From assembly GCA_036489775.1 (NCBI GenBank), contig DASXFC010000019.1, positions 16,442-80,441 on the forward strand: a stretch of DNA of 64,000 nt, written 5' to 3'. A model generated the notes under the pieces. That model was not told where the DNA came from. It made no database searches and saw only the letters and a program-made list of their open reading frames with translations. This DNA is from Bog-473 sp036489775 (GTDB lineage Bacteria > Actinomycetota > Acidimicrobiia > Acidimicrobiales > RAAP-2). Of this stretch, positions 32,132 through 43,300 are shown in pieces; within the stretch, counting starts at the first letter, position 1; each line of letters starts with the position of its first letter. Both the position numbers and the translations under genes were made by a program.

Positions 32132-33235
32132 ATGTCGATGAGCCGGGGCGACTGGCGGCGGGCGGGCGGCATGTTCGGCGTGGTCGCCGCCTTGCACGTG
32201 ATCGGGTTCGGCATCTTCCTCGTCTTCGTGGTGCCCGACCACTACAAGGGCCTGGGCATCGGCGTGAGCATCACCGCCTACACCCTCGGGTTACGGCACG
32301 CCTTCGATGCCGACCACATCTCGGCCATCGACAACACCACACGCAAGCTGATGCACGAGCGGGAACAGGTACCCGGGTCCAAGCGCCCGCTCAGCGTGGG
32401 CTACTACTTCTCACTCGGGCACTCCACCATCGTGCTCGCCATCGGCGCCGGCATCGTCCTGGCTGAAAAGGTCGTCTACGGCGCCGTGGCCAATCACCAA
32501 TCCGGACTCGAGCAGTTCGGTGGGGTCTTCGGGACCATCGTCTCGGCGTCGTTCCTCTATGTGATCGCCGCGCTCAACCTGGTGATTCTGGCCGGGATCG
32601 TCAAGGTCTTCACGGCGATGCGGCGAGGCACCTACGACGAGGCCGAGTTGGAGCGCCAACTGCAGAACCGCGGGCTGATGTACCGCTTCTTCGGCCGCTG
32701 GATGGGGGCGATCAGCAAGGAATGGCAGATGTATCCGGTGGGTGTCGTCTTCGGCCTCGGCTTCGACACCGCCACCGAGGTCGCGCTACTGGCCACCACC
32801 GCCTTGCTGGCCACGCAATCGCTGCCCTGGTACTCGATCATGTGCCTGCCCGTCCTCTTCACCGCCGGAATGACCCTGATGGACACCCTCGACGGCTGCT
32901 TCATGAACGGCGCCTACGGGTGGGCTTTCTTCAATCCGGTCCGGAAGGTGTATTACAACCTGGCCATCACCGGACTGTCCGTGGCCATCTGCTTCTTCAT
33001 CGGCACCATCGAGGTGTTCGGCCTGCTGCCGACGGAGCTGCACATGCACGGGACCTTCTGGAACTTCATGGAGAACTTCAACATCAACACCGCTGGCTTC
33101 GTCATCGTCGGCATGTTCGTGCTGACCTGGGCCGTGGCGTTGATCATCTGGAAGTACGGGCGGATCGAGGAGAAGTGGAGTTCCCGGCTGCGGCCGAGCG
33201 ATGCCGACGTGGCTGCCGCCGCTGTAGCCGCTTGA
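32132..33235 (+). CDS. NiCoT-family nickel/cobalt transporter
   Basis: The protein (367 residues from ATG 32132; a GTG at 32099 is possible) has eight membrane helices. It carries all three NiCoT signatures: RHAFDADHISAIDN in helix II, LGFDTATEVALL, and TAGMTLMDTLDGCFM. It imports Ni(II) or Co(II) for metalloenzymes or cobalamin. No urease or hydrogenase genes are nearby. Confidence 0.92.
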   Translation: MSMSRGDWRRAGGMFGVVAALHVIGFGIFLVFVVPDHYKGLGIGVSITAYTLGLRHAFDADHISAIDNTTRKLMHEREQVPGSKRPLSVGYYFSLGHSTIVLAIGAGIVLAEKVVYGAVANHQSGLEQFGGVFGTIVSASFLYVIAALNLVILAGIVKVFTAMRRGTYDEAELERQLQNRGLMYRFFGRWMGAISKEWQMYPVGVVFGLGFDTATEVALLATTALLATQSLPWYSIMCLPVLFTAGMTLMDTLDGCFMNGAYGWAFFNPVRKVYYNLAITGLSVAICFFIGTIEVFGLLPTELHMHGTFWNFMENFNINTAGFVIVGMFVLTWAVALIIWKYGRIEEKWSSRLRPSDADVAAAAVAA

Positions 33236-33265
33236 TCGGTGGCTCACCCGTAGGCTTCCTGACCC

Positions 33266-33763
33266 ATGGAGACGACGTCGACGTCGACCGCTTCGGATCG
33301 TGTCGAAAATCCGGGCGGCCTTGTCTACGGCGTGGTGGCCATCGGCACGCTGATGGCGGCCGAGGGCGCCCGGCGCGATACCCACGCACAAGTCATCGAG
33401 GCCAGCTGCCTGGCCGTACTGCTCTACTGGTTGGCCCACGGCTACGCCGGCTACGTCAACACCCGAGCCGAGGATCCTGACAGTGCCGTCCTCCGCCGAC
33501 TCGGCCGGGCCCTGGTCCACGAACTGACCATCCTGATCGGCGCCGTGGTCCCACTGGCGGCACTAGTTCTCGCCTGGGCCGCGGGCACCTCGTTGGCCGT
33601 TGGCGTAAACATCGCCATTGGGGTGGCCGGGGCCGAGATCGTCGCCCTCGAAGTCACCGATGCCGTGACCCGCAAGCTCAAGGCCAAGGACTTCGTGGTG
33701 GAGGTAGCGACGGGTGTGCTCCTCGGCGTTGGCGTCCTCGGCGTGCGGCTCCTGCTGCACTGA
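33266..33763 (+). CDS. Integral membrane protein, four predicted helices (unknown)
   Basis: The 165-residue protein has hydrophobic stretches at about residues 18-35, 46-62, 95-125 and 142-165. A histidine/arginine-bearing loop (WLAHGYAGYVNTRAEDPDS) lies between the second and third. It resembles small actinobacterial membrane proteins of unknown role. It is convergent with the TetR gene, with a 10-bp gap. Confidence 0.75.
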   Translation: METTSTSTASDRVENPGGLVYGVVAIGTLMAAEGARRDTHAQVIEASCLAVLLYWLAHGYAGYVNTRAEDPDSAVLRRLGRALVHELTILIGAVVPLAALVLAWAAGTSLAVGVNIAIGVAGAEIVALEVTDAVTRKLKAKDFVVEVATGVLLGVGVLGVRLLLH

Positions 33764-33773
33764 TCCGCTCTCG

Positions 33774-34379
33774 TCAGTCCGAACGCAGGGCTGCTCCGAA
33801 GATGCTGGTCCAGGCCTCCACGAATCGCTCCTCGTCGAGACCGCCGGGTGTGTCGTGGAGAAGGAAGCGCAGGAGCTGGAAGAAAGCTAGGGAACTCAGA
33901 GCCACCGCGGCCACTGCCGTGCTGTCCTGCTCGGGCGTTCTCCCGCGATCTCCTTGGCTGGCCAACCAGGCACCGAACTGCTCGAAGGTCGCCCGGATCC
34001 GCTCCGTCCGCACCTTTTCCTGGAGGTCGGGGAACTGCTCGAGGTCGCGCCAGGCAATGCGCAGGAGATCCTGGTCGTCGGCGAACGAGCGCATGGCGGC
34101 CCGGGCGATGATCCCGAGCCCCTCGGTGATCTCGACCCCGTCCAGATCGGCCAGGAATTTGCGGTCCTGACGGGCTGAATCGACGAAGCGCTCGACCCCT
34201 TCGGCCAACACGGCTTCTTTCGATCGGAAGTGCTTGTAGAGGGCTCCTGACCCGAAGGTCAACCCGGCTGCCTCCTGGATCTCCCCGACCGAGGTCTTCT
34301 CGTATCCCTGCCGGGCGAACAGCTCCATGGCGGCCGCCAAGATCCGCTCCGCCGCTGGTGAGAGGTTGCGTTCTGCCAT
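33774..34379 (-). CDS. TetR-family regulator
   Basis: The 201-residue protein has the helix-turn-helix AAMELFARQGYEKTSVGEIQ, then GSGALYKHFRSKEAVLAEG, and a C-terminal ligand domain. The ATG at 34379 lies 2 bp from a perfect 18-bp palindrome that also precedes the divergent F420/FMN-type oxidoreductase, so it probably represses both. Confidence 0.9.
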   Translation of the reverse strand: MAERNLSPAAERILAAAMELFARQGYEKTSVGEIQEAAGLTFGSGALYKHFRSKEAVLAEGVERFVDSARQDRKFLADLDGVEITEGLGIIARAAMRSFADDQDLLRIAWRDLEQFPDLQEKVRTERIRATFEQFGAWLASQGDRGRTPEQDSTAVAAVALSSLAFFQLLRFLLHDTPGGLDEERFVEAWTSIFGAALRSD

Positions 34380-34381
34380 AG

Positions 34382-34399
34382 GAAGAGAGTACTCTCTTC
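34382..34399. promoter_or_regulatory. Perfect 18-bp palindromic operator between the TetR gene and the oxidoreductase
   Basis: GAAGAGAGTACTCTCTTC is a perfect 18-bp palindrome immediately upstream of the TetR start codon and 12-62 bp before the divergent gene. This is the classic position of an autoregulatory TetR site. Confidence 0.75.
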
Positions 34400-34411
34400 T
34401 TAGGGCAGAAA

Positions 34412-34803
34412 GTGGTGGATGTCCCGTCAGGACCGTGGGCTCCGATGGCCCGGACCTGGACCGTCTTGCTGACCACCTACAAGCGGGACGGCAGCGCCGT
34501 GCCCACTCCGGTGAACCTGGCCGTCGAAGGCGACCGTGCCTACTTCCGCAGCTACGACAAGGCCTGGAAAACCAAGAGAATCCGCAATAACCCACTGGTC
34601 GAGGTAGCACCCTGCTCAGTCCGGGGGACGCCCGCGGTCCGGCCCTGACGGCGCGCGCCCGCCTCCTCGAAGGACCTGAGGACCGACATGGGGCTGACGT
34701 CCTCGAGCGCAAATATCCCTTCTTCCAAAAGCGCATCGTCCGGCTCGGCCACCGGATGGCGCACTACCGGACAATGCACTACGAACTCACGCCACAGAGC
34801 TGA
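34412..34803 (+). pseudogene. PPOX-class (F420/FMN split-barrel) oxidoreductase with one frameshift
   Basis: The frame from GTG 34412 or ATG 34445 encodes TTYKRDGSAVPTPVNLAVEG, then VEVAPCSVRGTPAV, and stops early. The family's second half continues in the next frame: GPALTARARLLEG, LERKYPFFQKRIVRLGHRM, HYRTMHYEL, ending at TGA 34801. One missing G at about 34636 would restore a roughly 130-residue protein. It is either a real pseudogene or a sequencing error. Intact members reduce substrates with F420 or flavin. Confidence 0.75.
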
Positions 34804-34877
34804 CCCAAGACACGGCCTCACCTCCTCCCGGCCTACGCTGTGGCCTCGCTCGCCGAGTGATCAAAGGGGTCGGCGCC

Positions 34878-35081
34878 ATGAGCTTCCTCCGCGGCTTCCT
34901 TCCTCGCCCAGTCCGCCGGGCGATGCACCCAGTGCGCTCCACGGCCGGATCATTCAAACGTCGGGCCACCCCTCGACCGGTACGCAAGGCCTTCTACCTC
35001 CGCCATCCCATTGGCACGGCCACGACGGCGGCCGGGCGGGCAACTAGGCGGTCCCTCACCGGAAAGGGCCACCGCCGCTAG
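34878..35081 (+). CDS. Small arginine-rich basic protein with internal repeat
   Basis: The 67-residue protein starts MSFLRGFLPRPVRRAMHPVR behind AAAGGGG. It has two similar blocks beginning PRPVRRAMHPVR and PRPVRKAFYLRHP, and ends in TRRSLTGKGHRR. About a quarter of the residues are Arg/Lys. It may bind nucleic acid or ribosomes; no family is recognised. Confidence 0.55.
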   Translation: MSFLRGFLPRPVRRAMHPVRSTAGSFKRRATPRPVRKAFYLRHPIGTATTAAGRATRRSLTGKGHRR

Positions 35082-35106
35082 GCGGCAAGCGGTAGGTAGG
35101 AGTCGC

Positions 35107-35871
35107 GTGCCGGATCATCACGAACTTGCTCGTCGCCGCACCCAGATGGGACAGAGCATGGTCCCAATGCTGGCCAGCGAGGGACCGCCCGCGCTGGGCG
35201 AGATCGGTCAGGGCTACTGGATCGGGCTGTCCGGCGCGCCCTCCCCCGACGTGAACGTGACACTGATCGACACGGATGATCCGACTGTGGTGACGGCCGT
35301 CCTCAGCACGGTGGACTCGACGGGATTCCCGACGATGCTGATGTTGGCCGGTAACGGCACCGGCAGCGACGTCGGCACAGATTGGCAGCACGTGGGTTCC
35401 ATGCCGTTCATGAGCTACGACATCAGCTCACCTCACCAGGCCGACGACGCCCGGGTGCGACGAGCTGGTCCTGGCGACCTCACCGCGGTCACCTCGCTGA
35501 TGGCCGATGCCTTCGGTCTCGAACCTGATATCGCGGCAGCGGCCGGCGGGCCGGTCCGGAACCCGAGCGATGCGGCCTGCTTCTTCCTGGTGGAGGACAA
35601 CGATCAGCCGGTCTCGACCTGCTTCGCCTCGGTGGTGGACGACGCCGTCTGCATCTGGTGCATGTCGACCCCGGAACGGTTCGCCCGCCGCGGCTACGGC
35701 CGTACTCTGCTCGGTCACTGCCTGGCCGAGGCGCATCGGCTTGGTGCCCGCCTCGGCCTGCTGGGTGCGACGCCAGCCGGTCAGCCGCTCTACGAGGCCA
35801 CCGGCTGGACCACCCTCGAACCGTGGCAGCTGTACCTCAAAGGCACGACGTCGGCACAGTTCTCAGGCTGA
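35107..35871 (+). CDS. GNAT family acetyltransferase with N-terminal extension
   Basis: From GTG 35107 (AGGAG upstream) the protein has 254 residues. A first domain of about 110 residues of unclear fold precedes a GNAT domain with VRRAGPGDLTAVTSLMADAF, MSTPERFARRGYGRTLLGHC (acetyl-CoA loop) and PLYEATGWTTLEPWQLYL. The arrangement is like other actinobacterial two-part GNATs. The substrate is unknown. Confidence 0.82.
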   Translation: MPDHHELARRRTQMGQSMVPMLASEGPPALGEIGQGYWIGLSGAPSPDVNVTLIDTDDPTVVTAVLSTVDSTGFPTMLMLAGNGTGSDVGTDWQHVGSMPFMSYDISSPHQADDARVRRAGPGDLTAVTSLMADAFGLEPDIAAAAGGPVRNPSDAACFFLVEDNDQPVSTCFASVVDDAVCIWCMSTPERFARRGYGRTLLGHCLAEAHRLGARLGLLGATPAGQPLYEATGWTTLEPWQLYLKGTTSAQFSG

Positions 35872-35923
35872 GAGCCGCTCGGGACGACAACAGGGAGGTT
35901 TGCCCTGTGACAATCTGGGCGCC

Positions 35924-36391
35924 ATGGCTGGCACCATCGAAATCACCCGAGAGATCAACGCGTCGCCCGACGAGGTCTATGACGTCATCACCGATATCAC
36001 CCGGATGGGTGAATGGTCGTCGGAGTGCGTCGGCGGCGAGTGGCACGAAGGTTTCAGCGGTCCCGAGGTCGGTGCCACCTTCGACGGCCACAACTGCAAC
36101 GGCGAGCTGACCTGGACCACCCAGGGCAAGGTCGTGGCGGCCGACCGCGGCCGAGCCTTCGCTTTCGAGTGCTCGATGATGGAATTCCACTACTCGACCT
36201 GGGGCTACCGGATCGAGCCCACCGCCACCGGATGTGTCGTCACCGAGTGGAGTGAGGATCTCCGGCCGGAGTCGGTGCTCGAGTTCAGCGCTCAGGTCTC
36301 GGGAATCGACGACCGCACCGAGCGGAATCGCCAGACGATGAGCGGCACCCTCGACCGGCTGGCGGCTGCGCTCGAGACTCCAGTCCGGTAG
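35924..36391 (+). CDS. SRPBCC-family (polyketide-cyclase-like) protein
   Basis: The 155-residue START-like protein starts MAGTIEITREINASPDEVYD. It continues VITDITRMGEWSSECVGGEW and has WTTQGKVVAADRGRAFAFE. This is the SRPBCC subgroup common in mycobacteria, with a hydrophobic ligand cavity of unknown content. It ends 18 bp from the convergent anti-sigma gene. Confidence 0.85.
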   Translation: MAGTIEITREINASPDEVYDVITDITRMGEWSSECVGGEWHEGFSGPEVGATFDGHNCNGELTWTTQGKVVAADRGRAFAFECSMMEFHYSTWGYRIEPTATGCVVTEWSEDLRPESVLEFSAQVSGIDDRTERNRQTMSGTLDRLAAALETPVR

Positions 36392-36409
36392 GAGCGAACG
36401 GCGCGCACC

Positions 36410-37312
36410 TCAGGGCAAGGGGCAGCGCATCGGCGCTTGACCCGCTTGCTGGCGAGCCGTCTCCACGGCCACCCAGGCGCGAAAGGCAATGACATCGTCG
36501 GTCAGGTGGGGAAACGGCACATCCCGCCCCGGCCGGTAGTCAGCCAAGAGTCGCGAGAAATCGCCCAGGGCCCTGAGGGAATCCGGGGTGGCGCGGATCG
36601 AGAGGTCGAAACGCGATTGGCCAGCCCCGGCGGCTCGAAGTGCCGCGTGCCGCCCGGAGAGGCGCACCGGAGCACTGCGGTCGGCCAGCTCGAAGAATCG
36701 ATGCTCCTGGTCGTGGCTCCGACTGGCCGTGGACGCGGCCACCTGGTCCAGCTGGAAATCCCTGATGACCTCCTCGGTCTGGATCCCGCTGGACACTGCG
36801 GCGCGCACCGGCAGTGATGGGAACGCGAGACTGATGGCCTCCGGACATGCAGCCGGATCCGGCAACCTCGTCATGCTCATCACCGGCTCCGGCGGATCGA
36901 GCGTCGGCGACTCCCGGACCTCGACCCACACCGTCTTTGCCTCGTCGGTCACGGTGACACCCCAGCGGGTGGCCAGGCTGGCAATGATCTGCATGCCCCG
37001 GCCCCCCGTCCCCCAAGAGGTCAGATCGAGGGCGCTTCCCTGGCGGGGTGTGGTGATCGGGAGCTGTCGGGGGCAGGTGTCGAGCACGTCGATGCGAACC
37101 GCTTCGCCGGCCGGACGGACCGTGAAGACGAAGGGCTGGCGGGCGTGGAGGATGGCGTTTGTGACAAGTTCAGTTGCGCACAGCCCTGCCGCATCGCGAA
37201 AGGCTGTGCGCTGCCATTGCACGAGCCGGTCCTCAACAAAGTGCCGCGCGTGGCTGCAACTCGTTGGGACCGGATCCAAGGACACCGTCTCAGCCCCCAT
37301 GACGTTCCACAA
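36410..37312 (-). CDS. RsbW-like ATPase/anti-sigma protein with an unassigned C-terminal domain
   Basis: The 300-residue protein has a GHKL domain at about 15-135: LCATELVTNAILHARQPFVF (N box), VLDTCPRQLP (altered G1, lacking D-x-G-x-G) and GTGGRGMQIIASLATRWGVT (G2). About 160 residues without a recognised domain follow. The G1 change may reduce ATP binding or kinase activity. It lies 87 bp downstream of a STAS gene on the same strand, so they are probable partners. Confidence 0.8.
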   Translation of the reverse strand: MWNVMGAETVSLDPVPTSCSHARHFVEDRLVQWQRTAFRDAAGLCATELVTNAILHARQPFVFTVRPAGEAVRIDVLDTCPRQLPITTPRQGSALDLTSWGTGGRGMQIIASLATRWGVTVTDEAKTVWVEVRESPTLDPPEPVMSMTRLPDPAACPEAISLAFPSLPVRAAVSSGIQTEEVIRDFQLDQVAASTASRSHDQEHRFFELADRSAPVRLSGRHAALRAAGAGQSRFDLSIRATPDSLRALGDFSRLLADYRPGRDVPFPHLTDDVIAFRAWVAVETARQQAGQAPMRCPLP

Positions 37313-37399
37313 GATCGAGCGAGCCTCCGAGTCGGTGTGGTCCTTCGGATGGTAGGCCGTACCCCAACCAGACTCAAGAACTGTTGGACGCTCTGACCT

Positions 37400-37726
37400 C
37401 TATTGACGCAGTGGAGAGCGGTCCAGCGCGCTGGCGACACTGCCCGATGCGGCGTACACGACCATCTTGCCGCCTGCGACCTCGATGCTGTCTTGCAGTC
37501 GGAGTAGTACCTCGACTCCGGTGTCGTCTATGTCGCCGAGTAAGGACGCGTCGACCAGCAACGAGCAGTCGTGGCGGCCCGAGAGTGCCTCCACCACGCC
37601 CACGCTCTCCTGGGCGGTAGTCTGCCGAAACGAGCCTTCGAGGCGAAGGACACACAGATCTGCACTGTCGTGCATCTCGAGATGGAAATCGTCGCGGCTA
37701 CCGCGAACTAGGCGATTGCGGGCCAT
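37400..37726 (-). CDS. STAS-domain protein with Asp in place of the phosphoacceptor Ser
   Basis: The 108-residue STAS protein aligns LLVDASLLGDIDDTGVEVLL with the usual D-S-T-G loop but has DDTG, so residue 68 is Asp where Ser or Thr is normally phosphorylated. An Asp could mimic constant phosphorylation. ATG 37726 (MARNRLVRG) is preferred to the longer start at 37765. It precedes the anti-sigma gene on the same strand. Confidence 0.8.
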   Translation of the reverse strand: MARNRLVRGSRDDFHLEMHDSADLCVLRLEGSFRQTTAQESVGVVEALSGRHDCSLLVDASLLGDIDDTGVEVLLRLQDSIEVAGGKMVVYAASGSVASALDRSPLRQ

Positions 37727-37730
37727 ATGT

Positions 37731-37763
37731 CTTTTATCCCCCCATGACAGAGGGTGATAAACC
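37731..37763 (-). promoter_or_regulatory. Weak SigB/SigF-like promoter candidate for the STAS gene
   Basis: On the minus strand GGTTT (37763-37759) is followed after 18 bp by GGGATAA (37740-37734), just before the ATG at 37726. The spacing and -10 are off consensus. Confidence 0.25.
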
Positions 37764-37793
37764 ACCCGGCTAGTCGGGCCGGCCGCGATCGGA

Positions 37794-37973
37794 TCAGGCT
37801 TCCTCCTGGTCTCCTTCCAGGCCTACTTCCTCTCGTTCGATATCGGTTCGGCGATCGAGTTCATCCTCATCGAGGCGAGGCGGCGCCTTGGCATGCTCGC
37901 GATGGCTTGGCCTGGCCTCTTCGAAGGTGTCCATGACGTCATCGAGGGTTGGCTCGTCGTGGGCATCGGTCAC
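37794..37973 (-). CDS. Small acidic protein (unknown)
   Basis: From GTG 37973, with AGGAG 7 nt upstream, the 59-residue protein reads MTDAHDEPTLDDVMDTFEEA and ends DIEREEVGLEGDQEEA. It is strongly acidic and probably helical. The first ATG (37988) lacks a ribosome-binding site. No function is recognised. It lies between the STAS gene and the glgE operon. Confidence 0.5.
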   Translation of the reverse strand: MTDAHDEPTLDDVMDTFEEARPSHREHAKAPPRLDEDELDRRTDIEREEVGLEGDQEEA

Positions 37974-38141
37974 GATACGACTCCTCATAATCGGGATCTC
38001 TTGGTTGATGCACCATTTACCCGTGAAGCCCCGAGGCCATGCCGAGGTCCCTGGAGGCTGGATCCGAGATGAGGCAACCCCCGCACTTTGCTTCCGTGCT
38101 GCCCCCTTGCACCGAAGACGTCACGGTCACCGCGGGCGGTC

Positions 38142-38167
38142 GTTTGTCTGCAACGGCGGTCGGGTAG
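38142..38167 (+). promoter_or_regulatory. SigB/SigF-like promoter of the glgE operon (GTTT-N16-GGGTAG)
   Basis: GTTT (38142-38145) and GGGTAG (38162-38167) are 16 bp apart, the arrangement of actinobacterial SigB/SigF promoters. Transcription would start about 19 nt before the ATG of glgE, with AGGAGG at 38177-38182 in the leader. Confidence 0.55.
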
Positions 38168-38192
38168 AGGCCAATGAGGAGGTGGTCGGATC

Positions 38193-40300
<2,108 letters not shown>

Positions 40301-40304
<4 letters not shown>

Positions 40305-43300
40305 CACTCACCGCACCTGCCCGCAACGTGGTCGTGACCGGCAACGGAAAGGCCGAAGCGGGCACCTGGTACAAGGACGCAATCATCTACGAAGTGCACG
40401 TCCGTGCCTTCTGCGATGGAAACGGCGACGGGATCGGCGACTTCGAAGGGCTCATCTCGAAGCTGGAGTACCTGCACGACCTGGGGGTGACGGCGCTCTG
40501 GCTGCTCCCCTTCTATCCGTCACCACTGCGGGACGACGGATATGACATCTCTGACTACAGAGACGTGCATCCCTCTTACGGCACCCTCCGCCACTTCCGG
40601 ACCTTCCTGCGGGAAGCCCACCGCCTCGGCATGCGCGTCATTACCGAGCTGGTTCTGGCCCATACCTCCGACCAACATCCGTGGTTCGGACGGGCCAGGG
40701 CGGCGCGCCCAGGCTCCGTCAATCGCGACTTCTACGTCTGGAGCGACACGCCAAACCGCTATCGCGAGGCCCGGGTCATCTTCACCGACTTCGAGGATTC
40801 GAACTGGTCGTATGACCCGGTGGCCAAGGCGTTCTTCTGGCATCGGTTCTATTCGCATCAGCCGGCCCTCAACTACGACAACCCTGCTGTCCGGCAAGCC
40901 ATGTTCGATGTCGTCGACTACTGGCTCTCGATGGGGGTCGACGGACTGCGCCTCGACGCGGTGCCCTACCTCTATGCCCGCGAGGGAACCTCCTGCGAGA
41001 ACCTGCCCGAGACCTTCGACTTCCTGCGCCAGCTCCGGGCCCACATAGACGACCGCTTTGAAGACCGCATGCTCTTGGCCGAAGCGAACCAATGGCCCGA
41101 GGACGCCGTCGCCTACATGGGGCGCGGCGACGTCTGCCACATGGCCTTCCACTTCCCGCTCATGCCGCGCATGTTCATGGCAGCCCGGCAAGAGGACCGC
41201 TTCCCGATGGTCGACATCCTGGCCGAGACGCCGGCGACACCACCCTTGTGCCAGTGGGCGTTATTCCTGCGCAACCACGATGAGCTGACTCTCGAGATGG
41301 TCACCGACGAAGAGCGCGACTACATGTACCGCGCCTACGCCCAAGACCCCCAGGCCCGGGTCAACGTCGGCATCCGCCGCCGGCTGGCCCCGCTCCTCGG
41401 GAATGACCGCAAGCTCATCGAGATGATGAACGGTCTCCTCTTCTCCATGCCGGGCACGCCGATCATCTACTACGGCGACGAAATCGGCATGGGCGACAAC
41501 TTCTATCTGGGCGATCGCAATGCCGTGCGCACCCCAATGCAGTGGGACGGCGATCGCAATGCCGGCTTCTCTACGGCCAACCCACAACGTCTCTACCTCC
41601 CGCTCATCATCGATCCCGAATACCAAGCCCAGTCGGTCAATGTGGAGGCACAGGAGCAGAACCCCAGCTCCCTGTTGTGGTGGATGAAAAGGTTGATCGG
41701 CCTGCGCCAGCGCTATCGGGCCTTCGGCCGGGGCACCCTCGACATCCTGCGGCCGGATAATCGCAAGGTATTCGCCTTCATACGCCGTTTCGAGGACGAA
41801 CGGATCCTGGTGGTGGTGAACCTGTCGCGCAATGTGCAGTGCGTCGAACTCGACCTCTCGGAGTTCCTGGGGGCGGTGCCCGTGGAGCTGTTCGGAAACT
41901 CGGAATTCCCGCCCATCGGGGACCTGCCGTACTTCCTGACCCTCGGGCCGCATGGCTTCTATTGGTTCTCCCTCGAGTGCGATCCGCCTGAAGCCGAGGT
42001 ACCCCATCCGACCTTCAGAGTCCCCGGCACCTGGGACACCCTCTTCGACGGCGCGGCGCGGCGGGAGTTCGAGGCCTTCCTCCCCCGCTACGTGGCCGAG
42101 CGTCGTTGGTTCGGTGATAAAGCCAGGACAATCACTGGTGCCACCATTCTCGACGCGGTCCCGCTGCCAGCGCTCGACCGTCGGGCCGTCCCGATGGCCT
42201 ACGTGTTGATCGTCGAATTACAGATGACCTATGGCAGCCCTGAGCGCTACACCTTGCCCCTGGCCTTCAGCAAGGGCTCGGCGGCGGACGAGGTGCGGAA
42301 GTGGAACCCCGAGGCAATCGTCGCCCACGTCGTGACCCCCGAGGGAACCGTCGTGCTCTACGACGCCGTCTTCCAGCAGGATTTCGTCCGCCAGTTCGCG
42401 TCCCTCATGACCCGCCGGCGCACTCTGGCCGGCAGCGCCGGGCGCCTCTCCGGCCAGCCCGCTCCCGGGACACGCCCGGACCCCTCGCTCCTCGAGCTGC
42501 CAGCCGAGCCATTGGGAGCAGAGCAGTCAAACAGCTCGATGGTCTTCGGGGAGACGGCCATCGCCAAGCTGATCCGGCGCTTCGACGAGGGCGTGAACCC
42601 TGGCATCGAGTTGGGCATCTTCCTGAGCGAGCGAGCGCACTTTCCGCACTCTCCCCGCACCATCGGCAGTCTCGAGTACACCGGGTACGCCCCTGGTGCC
42701 ATGCCGGCGACGGTAGGAGTCCTCGAGCAATTCGTGCCCAACGAAGGTGATGGCTGGACCTACGTGGTCGACGCATTGACCCATAGCCTCGAGGAAGCGT
42801 TGGCCCACCGTCAGTCCGAAGAGCTCCAGGTCGTCCCGCCACACGACATCTTCACCATTGACACCGCATTGCTCGAACCGGGACACCCTCTGGTAGGTGC
42901 CCACCTCGAATGGGCTCGCCTGCTGGGCGAGCGCACGGCCGAGCTCCACCTGGCCCTGGCCTCGGACCGGACTGATCCCGACTTCGCGCCCGAGCCCATG
43001 ACCGGGACCGACCGGCAGGCCCTCTATCACGGTGCCCGCAGTCTGACCCGGCAGGTCCTCAACGAGGTCCGCCGGCAGTCGTCCATCTCACCCACGGTGC
43101 GAGAAGTTGTCAGCCGCGAGGCGGAAATCGTCGAACTCCTGCGCGAGCTCAGCTCCACCTCGTTCGATGCCGCTCGAATGCGAGTGCACGGTGATTACCA
43201 CTTGGGTCAAGTCCTTTGGACGGGGAAGGACTTCGTCATCATCGACTTCGAGGGCGAGCCTTCGCGCTCACTCGGGCGTCGCCGGCTCAAGCGACCCGCT

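Noticed and set aside
37361..37383. GTTC-N13-GGGTAC before the anti-sigma gene at 37312
   Set aside because: The spacing is short for actinobacterial SigB/SigF promoters and the -35 has a mismatch; too weak to list as a feature.
38018..38023. Minus-strand GGGTAA as a SigB/SigF -10 for the small acidic gene at 37973
   Set aside because: No matching -35 at the required distance.
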